From Gammaproteobacteria bacterium (lineage in GTDB: Bacteria > Pseudomonadota > Gammaproteobacteria > Xanthomonadales > Xanthomonadaceae), in contig JANYBA010000366.1 of assembly GCA_025360985.1 (NCBI GenBank), forward strand, positions 1 through 20,762: DNA of 20,762 nt. Direction: 5' to 3'. The first letter of the stretch is position 1; each line of letters starts with the position of its first letter. Below, piece after piece: positions 8,149 to 16,086 of this stretch. Both the position numbers and the translations under genes were made by a program. The notes under the pieces are model-generated. The model had not been told where the DNA came from. It saw only the letters and a list, made by a program, of their open reading frames with translations, and did not search any database.

Positions 8149-8208
8149 TATGTACGAACAAAGCGCACCAAGCCCAACCGACCCACCACCGCATTACGGA
8201 GAGCCGCC

Positions 8209-8448
8209 ATGTCACTGACCACCCAACTGCTGCGCGGCGCCTTCGCGATGTCCATGCTGCTGATGTTCGCCCTGCTCGCCTTGGCGGCCACGCCGGGCGT
8301 GCCGCGCATGGCCTTGCAGGCCGACGCGGCCACGGCGCGACCGCTGGTCTGCCGGGTCGAAGTGGCGCATACCCGGATCCTGCTGCTCGCGCAGACGCCG
8401 GCCGACCTGGAAACCCCGGCGCGCTGGAGGCAGGCCTGCCGGGCGTAG
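8209..8448 (+). CDS. Small exported or membrane protein, unknown function
   Basis: I do not recognise a family. The ATG at 8209 follows GGAGAG at a good distance and starts a 79-residue protein. Residues about 10-27 are strongly hydrophobic ([19 protein letters not shown]), a signal peptide with possible cleavage after ALA, or else a membrane anchor. The short mature part contains two cysteines (LVCRVE and RQACRA) that could pair, and a hydrophobic [15 protein letters not shown] stretch. Third codon positions are strongly G/C, as in its neighbours, which supports real coding. Expression is probably sigma-54 dependent. trmL starts 11 bases after the stop, so part of trmL expression may come from the same promoter. 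Confidence 0.65.
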   Translation: MSLTTQLLRGAFAMSMLLMFALLALAATPGVPRMALQADAATARPLVCRVEVAHTRILLLAQTPADLETPARWRQACRA

Positions 8449-8459
8449 ATACTGACGGG

Positions 8460-8930
8460 ATGATCCACGTCCTGCTGCTTGCTCCGGAAATTCCGCCCAA
8501 CACCGGCAACGTCATCCGTCTTTGCGCCAACACCGGCGCGCAGTTGCATCTGATCGATCCGCTCGGATTCGAACTCGACGATGCCCGCCTGCGTCGCGCC
8601 GGCCTCGACTACCACGAATACGCCGACGTCCATCGCCACGCCACCCTGGCCGACTGCCTGGCGCAGCTCGGCGCGCCGACGGTCTACGCGTTCACGACCC
8701 GGGCCGGGCGCCGGTTCGACGCGGCGGAATTCCGTGCCGGCGATGCCTTGTTGTTCGGTTCGGAATCGCGTGGCCTGCCCGATGCGGTGGTGGCGTCATT
8801 CCCGGAGTTGCAGCGCCTGCGCCTGCCGATGCGCGCCGGACAGCGCAGCCTGAACCTGTCCAACGCGGTGGCGGTCGCGGTGTTCGAAGCCTGGCGGCAA
8901 CTCGGTTACGTCGGCGCCGACCCACGATGA
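8460..8930 (+). CDS. trmL: TrmL, tRNA (cytidine/uridine-34 2'-O)-methyltransferase
   Basis: TrmL methylates the 2'-O of the wobble nucleotide in certain tRNA-Leu species using S-adenosylmethionine. The 156-residue protein has the usual length and the three SPOUT motifs. Motif 1 is [15 protein letters not shown] (12-26), motif 2 [11 protein letters not shown] (98-107) and motif 3 [22 protein letters not shown] (124-145), which form the trefoil knot and SAM site. The ATG at 8460 is the first residue of the conserved core ([17 protein letters not shown]), which fixes the start. It follows the small exported-protein gene closely and converges with gpsA, the two stops being 30 bp apart with no evident terminator hairpin. 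Confidence 0.95.
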   Translation: MIHVLLLAPEIPPNTGNVIRLCANTGAQLHLIDPLGFELDDARLRRAGLDYHEYADVHRHATLADCLAQLGAPTVYAFTTRAGRRFDAAEFRAGDALLFGSESRGLPDAVVASFPELQRLRLPMRAGQRSLNLSNAVAVAVFEAWRQLGYVGADPR

Positions 8931-8960
8931 CGCAACTGCCTCGGCACGACGCGAAGCGGC

Positions 8961-9986
8961 TCAGCCGAACAGCCCTTCCGGATACTCGGGTTTCTGTTCC
9001 CGCGCCAGGATGATCTTCAGGCCTTCGGCTGGCGTGATCTCTTCGTGCAGCACGCGTTGCACCAGCATGGAAATCGGCAATTCGATGCCGTGCCGCTGCG
9101 CCAGGCGCATGACTTCGTCCACCGTCTGCACCGACTCCACGACCTGGCCGATCTCCGCCACCGCGGCGCGCAGCGATTGCCCGCGGCCGAGCGCAAGACC
9201 CAGCCGCCGGTTGCGCGACAGGTCGCCGGTGGCGGTGAGCACGAGGTCGCCGAGGCCGGCCAGGCCCATCAGCGTTTCGGCGCGTCCGCCGATCGCGGCG
9301 TTGAGACGCAACATTTCATTGAGGCCGCGGGTGATCAGCCCGGCGCGCGCGTTCAGCCCCAGGTTCATGCCGTCGGCGATGCCGGTGGCGACCGCGAGGA
9401 CGTTTTTCATGGCGCCGCCGAGTTCGGCGCCGAGCATGTCCGAACCGGTGTAGGCGCGGAAGGCCGGGCCATGCAGGGCCTCGGCCACGGTCTGGGCGAA
9501 GTCTTCTGAATCCGAGTGCACGGTGACGGCGGTCGGCAGTCCGACCGCCACTTCCTTGGCGAAGGACGGGCCCGTCACCACCGCCAAGGGCACATCGGCG
9601 CCGAGGCATTCGGCCGCGACCTCGTGCAGGAAGCGCCCCGAGCCGGGCTCGAAACCCTTGGTCGCCCAGGCCACGCCGACGCCCGGGCGGCGGTGAGGGG
9701 CGAGCGCGCACAGCGTGGCGTTGAAGGCGTGGCTGGGCGTGACCACCAGCAAAAGGTCGGCGCCGGCGACGGCATCGGCCAGATCATCGGTGGCGCGCAG
9801 GGACTCGGGCAGGGCGATGCCGGGAAGGTAGCGGGCGTTCTCGTGATGCGCGTTGAACCGTGCGACCTGCGCCGGATCCCGACCCCAGAGCGAGGTCGGG
9901 TAGCCGTGGCGCGTGAGCAGCGCCGCCAGCGCCGTTCCCCAGGAACCGGCGCCCAAAACGGCGATGGCAGGCTTGGCGGTGCTCAT
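8961..9986 (-). CDS. gpsA: GpsA, NAD(P)-dependent glycerol-3-phosphate dehydrogenase
   Basis: GpsA reduces dihydroxyacetone phosphate to sn-glycerol-3-phosphate, the backbone for phospholipid synthesis, in the cytoplasm. The 341-residue protein has the Rossmann motif [11 protein letters not shown] (11-21). ATKGFEP carries K110, [13 protein letters not shown] the substrate-site segment, and [13 protein letters not shown] the catalytic K194. The region [22 protein letters not shown] is the well conserved C-terminal active-site part. Length is normal. The start at 9986 lies 16 bp after the secB stop, in the conserved secB-gpsA order, so the two are probably co-transcribed. Confidence 0.97.
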   Translation of the reverse strand: MSTAKPAIAVLGAGSWGTALAALLTRHGYPTSLWGRDPAQVARFNAHHENARYLPGIALPESLRATDDLADAVAGADLLLVVTPSHAFNATLCALAPHRRPGVGVAWATKGFEPGSGRFLHEVAAECLGADVPLAVVTGPSFAKEVAVGLPTAVTVHSDSEDFAQTVAEALHGPAFRAYTGSDMLGAELGGAMKNVLAVATGIADGMNLGLNARAGLITRGLNEMLRLNAAIGGRAETLMGLAGLGDLVLTATGDLSRNRRLGLALGRGQSLRAAVAEIGQVVESVQTVDEVMRLAQRHGIELPISMLVQRVLHEEITPAEGLKIILAREQKPEYPEGLFG

Positions 9987-10002
9987 GGCCCCGCTCGGTC
10001 GA

Positions 10003-10518
10003 TCAGGCGTTGCCGCCCTCGGCCAGGGCGACCGAGCCCTGGCTGGCCCCCTGTTCCGAGCGGCGGCGCATGCCTTCGGCGTACAGGGCTTCGAAATTGA
10101 TCGGCTGCATGTAGAACGGCGGGAAGCCGCCGCTGGTGATCAGGTCGCTGATCGCCTGGCGCACGTAGGGGAACAGCACGTTCGGGCAGTAGGTGCCGAG
10201 CATCATGTCCAGGGTGCGTTCGTCGAAACCGCTCAGGCCGAAGATGCCGGCCTGCTCGACTTCCGCCAGGTACACGGTCTTGTCGTTCAGGGTGCAGGTC
10301 AGTGTGGCGCCGAGGATCACTTCGTACATGGCCTCGTCGAGGCGGCCGACCTTCTGGTTGATGTTCAGCCCCAGCTGCGGCTGGCCCTGCTCGTTGAACA
10401 CCTGCGGGGTGTTCGGCGCCTCGAAGGACACGTCCTTGACGTAGATCTTCTCGACGGTGAACTGGGCGGCATTGGGCGCGGCGGCGTCGAGGGCGACGGG
10501 CGCGGTCTGGTCGGTCAT
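10003..10518 (-). CDS. secB: SecB, protein-export chaperone
   Basis: SecB is a cytoplasmic tetrameric chaperone that keeps outer membrane and periplasmic precursors unfolded and passes them to SecA. The 171-residue protein contains the family's [20 protein letters not shown] start of the fold, [10 protein letters not shown] in the central sheet, and the C-terminal [24 protein letters not shown] block. The alanine- and glycine-rich tail replaces the zinc-type SecA-contact tail of enterobacterial SecB, as in many other proteobacteria. The ATG at 10518 follows CCGGAG at 8 bases. It lies between rhodanese and gpsA, a conserved neighbourhood. Confidence 0.97.
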   Translation of the reverse strand: MTDQTAPVALDAAAPNAAQFTVEKIYVKDVSFEAPNTPQVFNEQGQPQLGLNINQKVGRLDEAMYEVILGATLTCTLNDKTVYLAEVEQAGIFGLSGFDERTLDMMLGTYCPNVLFPYVRQAISDLITSGGFPPFYMQPINFEALYAEGMRRRSEQGASQGSVALAEGGNA

Positions 10519-10557
10519 GGCGGTGCTCCGGGAAAGTCTGGATGGGCTAAACGACGA

Positions 10558-10585
10558 ATTATGGCATGCGGTTCAAACCCGGCAA
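10558..10585 (-). promoter_or_regulatory. Possible sigma-70 promoter for secB-gpsA
   Basis: In the 74-bp gap before secB the minus strand has TTGCCG (10580-10585) and CATAAT (10558-10563) with a 16-base spacer. Only the -10 part is a good match. It would give secB expression independent of the rhodanese gene. Confidence 0.3.
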
Positions 10586-10592
10586 AATCAAG

Positions 10593-11030
10593 CTAGGCCT
10601 TGCCCTTGAGCAGCGGCAGGTCGGCTTGTTGCCAGGCGGCGATGCCGCCATCGAGCCAGTACACCTGCTTGAAACCGGCCTTGACCAGGCGCTTGGCCGC
10701 CAGCGCCGAGGTCGCGCCGGTCCGGCAGATCAGTGCCACCGGCAACTCGCGAACCTTGGCCAGGGCCTTGTTTTCCGGGTCGAACTGGCTCATCACGACA
10801 TTGCGCGAACCGACGATGTGGCCTTTCTCGAAATCGCCGGTCGGACTGACGTCCACCACCAGCGCGTCTTCACGATTGATCAGCGCGGTCAGCGCCGCCG
10901 GATGCACCGACTTGTAGCCGGTGAACAGGCGCGAGACCTCGTGGTAGACGATGGCCAGCGTCAGGCCGACGAACGCCAGCGACAGGAACGGGTTGTTGCT
11001 GGCGAAAGCCTGCAGTGCAGCCAGGGTCAT
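10593..11030 (-). CDS. Membrane-anchored rhodanese-domain protein
   Basis: The 145-residue protein has an N-terminal membrane helix (about 12-32, SNNPFLSLAFVGLTLAIVYHEV region) followed by a single rhodanese domain. The active-site loop is CRTGATS with Cys102 as the likely persulfide-carrying residue. DVSPTGDFEKGHIVGSRNV is the CH2-type motif before it and VYWLDGGIAAW the closing segment. It corresponds to E. coli YibN, which sits beside grxC and secB; the exact sulfur acceptor is unknown. Here the glutaredoxin gene is missing and secB follows directly after 74 bp. The start at 11030 is the one that gives the membrane anchor. Confidence 0.9.
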   Translation of the reverse strand: MTLAALQAFASNNPFLSLAFVGLTLAIVYHEVSRLFTGYKSVHPAALTALINREDALVVDVSPTGDFEKGHIVGSRNVVMSQFDPENKALAKVRELPVALICRTGATSALAAKRLVKAGFKQVYWLDGGIAAWQQADLPLLKGKA

Positions 11031-11101
11031 GGACGGGCTCGGGGGGAAGAACGGGCCGGCATTATCGGTGCAGGCGCCCGCGCCGCCAAGCGCGGCGTCG
11101 T

Positions 11102-12811
11102 TCAGGTCGCGGGCGACACTGCCTGGCGGGCCCACTGCAGGGCGGTGTCGAAGTCCTCGGCGAAGCCCAGCAGGTTGCCGGCATCGCCCAGCCCCTGGTC
11201 GAGCAGCACCCGGTGCGGCTGCGCCTGCACGCCGGACAGGATCACCACCGTTCCGGCCTTGCCGCAGCGAGCGATGAACTGCCTGAGCGCATGCGCCCCG
11301 GAGGCGTCGATCATCGGCACCCGGCGCATGCGCAGGATGAACACCTTGGGCGGCAACGGGAACTGGTCGAGTACTTCGTCGAGCCGGTTCGCCACGGCGA
11401 AGTACAGCGGGCCGGCGATGCGGAAGGCAGCCACGTCCCTGGGCAGCAGGTCGCGCTGGTCCGGCAGCTCCGGCCGGTCCAGGTCGTCGACTTCGTCTTC
11501 GAACATGCCGCCGGCCGACTCCACCGACACCACTTCGCTCATCCGGTGCATGAACACGAACGCGGCCAGGACCACGCCCGCCTCGATCGCCACGGTCAGG
11601 TCGAACGCGACGGTCAGGAAGAAGGTCACCAGCAACACCAGGCGATCGCCCCAGTGGCCGCGCAGCAGGTGCTTGAATTGTTCGACCTCGCTCATGTTCC
11701 AGGCCACGATCAGCAACACCGCCGCCAGCGCCGCCAGCGGCACGTAGGCCATCAGCGGCGCCGCCACCAGCATGAACAGCAGCAGGAAGGCCGCGTGCAT
11801 CATGCCGGCGACGGGGCTGCGCGCGCCGGCGCGGACATTGGTGGCGGTGCGCGCGATCGCACCGGTTGCCGGCAAGCCGCCGAACAGGGCCGAGACGCAA
11901 TTGGCGACGCCTTGCGCGACCAGTTCGCAATTGGATCGGTGGCGGCCCCCGGTCATGCCGTCGGCGACCACAGCCGACAGCAGCGATTCCACGCCAGCCA
12001 GGAACGCGATCGTGAACGAGGCGGGCAGCAATTCGCGGGTGCGTTCCAGCGGGATATGCGGAAAATCAAACGCCGGCAGCGCCGACGGAATGGCGCCGAA
12101 CGCCGTGCCGATGGTCGGCACCGGCAACTGCATCGCCAGTGTCGCCAGGGCGCCGACGATCACCGCAATCAGGAATCCGGGCCAAAGCGGCCGCATTCGG
12201 CGCAACAGGACGACCACCAGGATGCAGGCCACGGCGAGCCCGATGCTCGCGTCGTTGAAGGTCCGCCACTGGTCGAAGTAGGCCTGCCACTTTCCGAGGA
12301 AATCGCCGGGCAGGTGTTCGATGCGCAAGCCGAACAGGTCCTTTACCTGGCTGGAGAAAATGCTCACCGCGATGCCGGCGGTGAAGCCGGTGATCACCGG
12401 CTGCGGCATGTAGCGCATCAGCGCGCCGAGGCGCAGCAGTCCGGCCGCGATCAGCATCAGCCCGGCCAGCAAGGTGCACAGGATCAGGCCGCCGAAGCCG
12501 AATTTCTCGATCACCACGTAGACCACCGGGATGAAGGCCGCGGTCGGTCCGCCGACTTGCACCCGCGAGCCGCCCAGCGCCGAAATCAGGAAGCCGGCGA
12601 TGATCGCCGTGTGCAGCCCCTTGACCGGGCTCGTGCCGGAAGCGATCGCCAGGGCCATCGCCAGCGGCAGCGCGACCACGGCCACGGTAAGCCCGGCCAG
12701 CAGGTCGTGGCGAAAGTCGGCGCCGTGGTAGCCGCGGCGCAGGACGGTGAAGAGTTTTGGAACGTAGAGGTGCCAGGTCGCCGGGCCGCGCACCGCAGGG
12801 TCGGCCGGCAC
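11102..12811 (-). CDS. SulP-family anion transporter with STAS domain
   Basis: SulP proteins are inner-membrane anion transporters (sulfate, bicarbonate or dicarboxylates); substrate cannot be read from this sequence. Residues about 30-425 are the membrane domain: DLLAGLTVAVVALPLAMALAIASG at the first helices, VGGPTAAF (87-93) at the conserved substrate site, and QPVITGFTAGIAVSI. FGGLPATGAIARTATNVRAGA near 310-330 is the second conserved part. A cytoplasmic STAS domain covers about 440-565 with IDASG at 501-505. The start is GTG at 12811, with AGGA 9 bases before it; a TTG at 12820 overlapping the upstream stop is the alternative. Resulting length 569 is normal. It follows the small exported-protein gene without a gap and is probably in the thioesterase operon. 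Confidence 0.93.
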   Translation of the reverse strand: MPADPAVRGPATWHLYVPKLFTVLRRGYHGADFRHDLLAGLTVAVVALPLAMALAIASGTSPVKGLHTAIIAGFLISALGGSRVQVGGPTAAFIPVVYVVIEKFGFGGLILCTLLAGLMLIAAGLLRLGALMRYMPQPVITGFTAGIAVSIFSSQVKDLFGLRIEHLPGDFLGKWQAYFDQWRTFNDASIGLAVACILVVVLLRRMRPLWPGFLIAVIVGALATLAMQLPVPTIGTAFGAIPSALPAFDFPHIPLERTRELLPASFTIAFLAGVESLLSAVVADGMTGGRHRSNCELVAQGVANCVSALFGGLPATGAIARTATNVRAGARSPVAGMMHAAFLLLFMLVAAPLMAYVPLAALAAVLLIVAWNMSEVEQFKHLLRGHWGDRLVLLVTFFLTVAFDLTVAIEAGVVLAAFVFMHRMSEVVSVESAGGMFEDEVDDLDRPELPDQRDLLPRDVAAFRIAGPLYFAVANRLDEVLDQFPLPPKVFILRMRRVPMIDASGAHALRQFIARCGKAGTVVILSGVQAQPHRVLLDQGLGDAGNLLGFAEDFDTALQWARQAVSPAT

Positions 12812-12816
12812 TTCGC

Positions 12817-13248
12817 TCAATCCTGGGCGGTGATGTCCGGCAGGCCGCTCATCAGCCAGAGACGCTTGGCCTTGGCATCCCAACGCCAGTGCTGGCGGTC
12901 GGTGATGGTGCGTTCGACCTGGGTGAACTTGCCGGCCAACTGGATTTCCATCAGCTTGTCGACCGAGCCATCGGGCAGGACCACGCTGGCTTTTTCCGTG
13001 ACCTCGGTGATCTTCACCATCTCGAAACGCTTGAGCTCGAGCTGGGTCAGCGGGTGGTCGACCCGGACCACCGGATCGACGTACTCCCAGGCCTTGCCCC
13101 ATTCGCCCCAACGCACGGCGTTGTTGTAGTCGTCGATGACCATGAACGCCTTCCGGTTGATCTTGACGGGCTTGGCGTCCTTGGCGTCGCCCGCGCCGGG
13201 CATGGCCAGCAGCAGCGCGACGACGAACAGGGCGAGGAAGGATTTCAT
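12817..13248 (-). CDS. Small exported protein, unknown function
   Basis: The 143-residue protein has a clear signal peptide (MKSFLALFVVALLLAMPGAG, cleavage probably after GDA), so it is likely periplasmic. The mature part starts with basic residues (KDAKPVKINRK). It then has VIDDYNNAVRWGEWGKAWEYVDP, a helix suggestive of an NTF2-like fold, strands through KITEVTEKASVVLPDG, and ends RQHWRWDAKAKRLWLMSGLP. I cannot name the family; NTF2-like is only a shape-based guess. It lies 7 bp after the thioesterase-like gene, and its stop lies 6 bp before the chosen SulP start, so the three are probably one transcript. Confidence 0.8.
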   Translation of the reverse strand: MKSFLALFVVALLLAMPGAGDAKDAKPVKINRKAFMVIDDYNNAVRWGEWGKAWEYVDPVVRVDHPLTQLELKRFEMVKITEVTEKASVVLPDGSVDKLMEIQLAGKFTQVERTITDRQHWRWDAKAKRLWLMSGLPDITAQD

Positions 13249-13255
13249 GGCGCCA

Positions 13256-13744
13256 TCATGCCACGGCCTGGTCGCCGTTGGGCACGGCGATCAGGGCGAA
13301 GCGCGCCGACAGGGTCGCCACCACCGCGCCGCGTGCGTCCAACACCCGCGCGTGCAGGCTGGCCCGCGCGCGTTGCCGATCCTGCAGGCAGCGCAGGATG
13401 ACCGGCCAATCCTGGTCCGGCGCCAGGCGCGCGCTGCCGACGAGATCGTCGTAGAGCGGCGCGAGGTAACGGATCTGGCTGTCGGCGACATAGACCTCGG
13501 CGACCATGCCGGCGTCGCGCAGGCTGAGCATCAGCCAGCCCCAGCCAGCCAGGGTCATCAGGCTGGCCAGGCTGCCGCCGAACGCGCAACCCTTGTCGTT
13601 GACGTTGGCGGCCAGCGGCGCCACCAGGCGCAACTCCTCGCCGTCGAATGCGCTGGCGCGGATGCCGGTCGCGGCCACCGGCGGCATGGCGTCGAAGTGC
13701 GCGTTGAGGACGTCGAGCGTGGCGGGGCTGTGGAGGGCGGTCAT
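13256..13744 (-). CDS. Thioesterase-fold (YiiD C-terminal domain-like, hotdog) protein
   Basis: The 162-residue protein looks like the putative thioesterase domain found at the C-terminus of E. coli YiiD and as free-standing proteins. It has a long first segment ATLDVLNAHFDAMPPVAATGIRASAF, then LRLVAPLAANVNDKGCAFGGSLASLMTLAGWGWLML, where NDKGTAFGGS-like loops precede the central hotdog helix. VADSQIRYLAPLYDDLVGSARL follows, with final strands. No substrate is known; an acyl-CoA or acyl-ACP thioester is the family expectation. The start at 13744 has a poor ribosome binding site. It is divergent from hemD, with only 39 bp between starts, and heads a group with the exported protein and SulP transporter. 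Confidence 0.85.
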   Translation of the reverse strand: MTALHSPATLDVLNAHFDAMPPVAATGIRASAFDGEELRLVAPLAANVNDKGCAFGGSLASLMTLAGWGWLMLSLRDAGMVAEVYVADSQIRYLAPLYDDLVGSARLAPDQDWPVILRCLQDRQRARASLHARVLDARGAVVATLSARFALIAVPNGDQAVA

Positions 13745-13783
13745 CGCGTGGTCTTGCCAGGGGCCTTGTGCCAAGCTCGCATC

Positions 13784-14563
13784 ATGCCGCGCGCAAACCC
13801 CGCACTGTCGTTGGCCGAATGGTACGTGATCTCGTTGCGTCCGCTCGGGCAGCACGCCGGCGTTCGCCGCGCCGCCGCCGCCTTGGGTGCGCGCACGTTT
13901 GCCTTGTCGACCCTGTCGATCGAGCTCCTGGCCGCGCGCGCCGAACTGAAAGCGGCGCTGGCGTGCCGCATCGTGGTGGTCACCAGCCCCAATGCCGCGC
14001 GCCAGGCGGCGGCGCTGGCATCGCTGAAAACGCGGCGCGGCCAGCGCTGGTACGCGGTCGGTCCCGGAACTGCCGCCGCCTTGCGCCGCGTCGGCGTGGC
14101 CGACGTTGCCGGCCCCGCCAGCGGCACGAATTCCGAAGCCCTGCTGGCGCTGCCGGCCCTGGCCGACCTTTCCGACCGGACCGTCGGCGTCATCACCGCC
14201 CCGGGTGGGCGCTCACACCTGGCTTTGGCGCTGGCGGCGCGCGGCGCGCGCGTCCGCCTCGCCGAAGTCTATCGACGCCAGCCCCTGACGCCGAGCCCGT
14301 TTCGCCTGGATGGCTTGGCCGCCCTGCCCCGCCGCAGCGCATTGCTGGTGAGCAGCGGCGAAGCCCTCGCCAACCTGTGGCAAGTGCTCGAGGAGCGCAT
14401 CCGGGCGCGACTGCGCTCGCGCGCGTGCGTGGTCAGTAGCGAGCGCTTGCGCGAACGGGCGCGGGCGCTGGGTTTCCGCCATTGCCTGTTGGCTGTGGAT
14501 GCGCAACCGGCCAGCCTGCTCGCCGCGCTTGCCAGCCACGCCCGGTCGCCGCGCTTCCGGTAG
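13784..14563 (+). CDS. hemD: HemD, uroporphyrinogen-III synthase
   Basis: HemD closes and isomerises hydroxymethylbilane to uroporphyrinogen III, the branch point of heme, siroheme and cobalamin synthesis. The sequence family is weakly conserved, but the two-domain pattern is clear. VISLRPLGQHAGVRRAAAALGART opens the first domain, VVVTSPNAARQAA is a typical segment, and RWYAVGPGTAAALRRVGV begins domain two. VGVITAPGGRSHLA, VYRRQPL and ALLVSSGEALANL complete it. The 259-residue length is normal. The ATG at 13784 gives a short extra N-terminus; a GTG a few codons in (YVISLRP) is possible. The hemC gene often found before hemD is not here. hemX follows after 39 bp. Confidence 0.92.
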   Translation: MPRANPALSLAEWYVISLRPLGQHAGVRRAAAALGARTFALSTLSIELLAARAELKAALACRIVVVTSPNAARQAAALASLKTRRGQRWYAVGPGTAAALRRVGVADVAGPASGTNSEALLALPALADLSDRTVGVITAPGGRSHLALALAARGARVRLAEVYRRQPLTPSPFRLDGLAALPRRSALLVSSGEALANLWQVLEERIRARLRSRACVVSSERLRERARALGFRHCLLAVDAQPASLLAALASHARSPRFR

Positions 14564-14602
14564 CATGCGCACGCCGTTCGCTCTTCCCCCGCGCCCGATC
14601 CG

Positions 14603-15610
14603 ATGACGACCCCCGCGCCAGACAATCCCCCGCCCTTGCCGCGCCGCCAACTGCCGGCGGCTTTGTGGGCGCTGCTCGCCTTGTCGGTGGTGCTCGCCGC
14701 GATCCTGGTCGGCAAACAATTCCGGCAAGCGCCCGATCCCGATGCCGAACGATTGCAACCGGAAGCCCTGGAGTCCCGCCTGCTGCAGGCGGAATCGACC
14801 CTGGCCTTGATGAAGCGCAACCAGGACGCGGTGAACCAACGCCTGACCGATGCCGGCGCCCGCACCAGCCTGCTTCGCGATGAAGTGCTCGGCATCACCC
14901 AGCGCTCGGCGCTGATCGAAGACAGCGTGCGCGAACTGGCCGGTGCGCGTCGCCAGGGCGAGATATCGCTGCGCGTGGACGAAACCGAGCTGTTGCTGAC
15001 CCTGGCGCAACAACGCCTGTTGATCGCCGGCGACGTGCCCGGCGCCGTGCGCGCGACCGAATTGGCGGCCAACGTGCTGGCGCAACAGCGCGATCCGACC
15101 TTGCTCAACCTGCGCCAGGCGCTGGCGCAGGAACTCGACGCGTTGCGCCAGGCGCCGCCGATGCCACCCGCTGTCGCCGCGCGCGGCCTCGACACGCTGG
15201 AAGCGGCGCTGCCCGCGCTCGACGCGGCGGGCCCGGCCGCCGCCGTGGCCCCGGCCGGCACCGACTCCGGCTGGCAGCGTTTCCTCAGCGCTTTCGTGCA
15301 AGTGCGCTCCAGCGGCGAACAAGACTTGCTCGCGCCCGAAGACCGCGCCACCGGCAGCGCCGCGCTCGGCTTGGAAATCGCGCTCGCCCGCACCGCCCTC
15401 GACCACCGCGACCAGCCCGCGTTCCGCGCCAGCCTCGGCCGGATCGATCGCTGGCTGGTACGCCTGTACGCGGCCGGTCCGCGCCTGGCGGCGCAGCGCA
15501 CACGGCTGGTCGCGCTCGGCAAACTCGACCTGGGCGCCACCATGCCGACCGCCGGCAGCACCCTCGAGGCCTTGCACGCCTGGCAACGGCAACGCGCCGC
15601 ATCGCCGTGA
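14603..15610 (+). CDS. hemX: HemX-family membrane protein
   Basis: HemX proteins are encoded between hemD and hemY in many proteobacteria. They are annotated as uroporphyrinogen-III C-methyltransferase-like, but this one lacks any methyltransferase motif and its biochemical role is unsettled. The 335-residue protein has a proline-rich start, one membrane helix at about 17-37 (LPAALWALLALSVVLAAILVG), and a likely coiled coil at about 50-115. A helical domain LRVDETELLLTLAQQRLLIAGDVPGAVRATELA is the family signature. The C-terminal part is periplasmic in topology predictions for such proteins. Its TGA overlaps the hemY GTG, so the two are coupled. Confidence 0.88.
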   Translation: MTTPAPDNPPPLPRRQLPAALWALLALSVVLAAILVGKQFRQAPDPDAERLQPEALESRLLQAESTLALMKRNQDAVNQRLTDAGARTSLLRDEVLGITQRSALIEDSVRELAGARRQGEISLRVDETELLLTLAQQRLLIAGDVPGAVRATELAANVLAQQRDPTLLNLRQALAQELDALRQAPPMPPAVAARGLDTLEAALPALDAAGPAAAVAPAGTDSGWQRFLSAFVQVRSSGEQDLLAPEDRATGSAALGLEIALARTALDHRDQPAFRASLGRIDRWLVRLYAAGPRLAAQRTRLVALGKLDLGATMPTAGSTLEALHAWQRQRAASP

Positions 15611-16086
15611 AAGTCTTTCGCACCCTGTTGCTGTGGCTGGCCCTGGCCGCGCTGGGCGCCCTGGTCTGGGATTTGCTGGCCCCGGACCTGGGCACGGTGC
15701 TGGTCCGCTGGCACGGCACGACGGTCGCGACCACGGTGGCGTTCTTCCTGCTCGCCTGGGCGCTGTTGTGGCTGGCGTTGTGGCTGCTGTGGTGGCTGGC
15801 GCGACTGCCGTTCACCGCCTGGCAGCGGCTGGCGCAGAACGAAGCGCGCATGCGCCTGGTCAATGGCCTGACCGCGCTTTACCAGGGCAATCCGGAGCGG
15901 GCGGAAATCCTGCTGGCGAAAGCCGCCGAAGATCCGGACAGCCGTTTCGTGGCGCTGAGCGCCGCGCACGACGCGGCGCTGCGTCGTGGCGATGCCGCGG
16001 GCGCCGCGCGTTGGCTGGCGCTGGCGGAAGCAGCGCGCGCGCCGGCCAAGACGACCGCGACTACGGCTGCAGCACCCCACCCTTGA
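15607..16086 (+). CDS. hemY: HemY N-terminal-domain protein, shortened
   Basis: HemY is an inner-membrane protein with two N-terminal helices and a TPR region, encoded after hemX; its role in late heme synthesis is unclear. Here GTG at 15607 overlaps the hemX stop (GTGA). The two membrane helices are at about 5-25 and 41-65, followed by LPFTAWQRLAQNEARMRLVNGLTALYQGNPERAEILLAKAA, the conserved end of the HemY_N domain. The protein stops at residue 159 with an Ala/Thr-rich tail, whereas typical members are about 400 residues. The last 26 bp overlap the 3' end of the convergent amidohydrolase gene. No continuation of HemY is visible in other frames, so the C-terminal TPR part looks deleted rather than frameshifted. 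Confidence 0.8.
   Translation: MKVFRTLLLWLALAALGALVWDLLAPDLGTVLVRWHGTTVATTVAFFLLAWALLWLALWLLWWLARLPFTAWQRLAQNEARMRLVNGLTALYQGNPERAEILLAKAAEDPDSRFVALSAAHDAALRRGDAAGAARWLALAEAARAPAKTTATTAAAPHP

Noticed and set aside
11081..11097. Hairpin CGCCGC/GCGGCG between the SulP and rhodanese genes as a terminator
   Set aside because: Only a 6-bp stem and no T-run on either strand; such stems are frequent at this GC content.
11015..13129. Long plus-strand frame opposite the SulP gene
   Set aside because: His/Gln/Arg-rich antisense translation with no domains; the SulP gene on the other strand is certain.
14269..16080. Long minus-strand frames opposite hemX and hemY
   Set aside because: Arg/Ser-rich antisense readings; hemX and hemY are supported by membrane helices, family motifs and overlapping stop/start codons.
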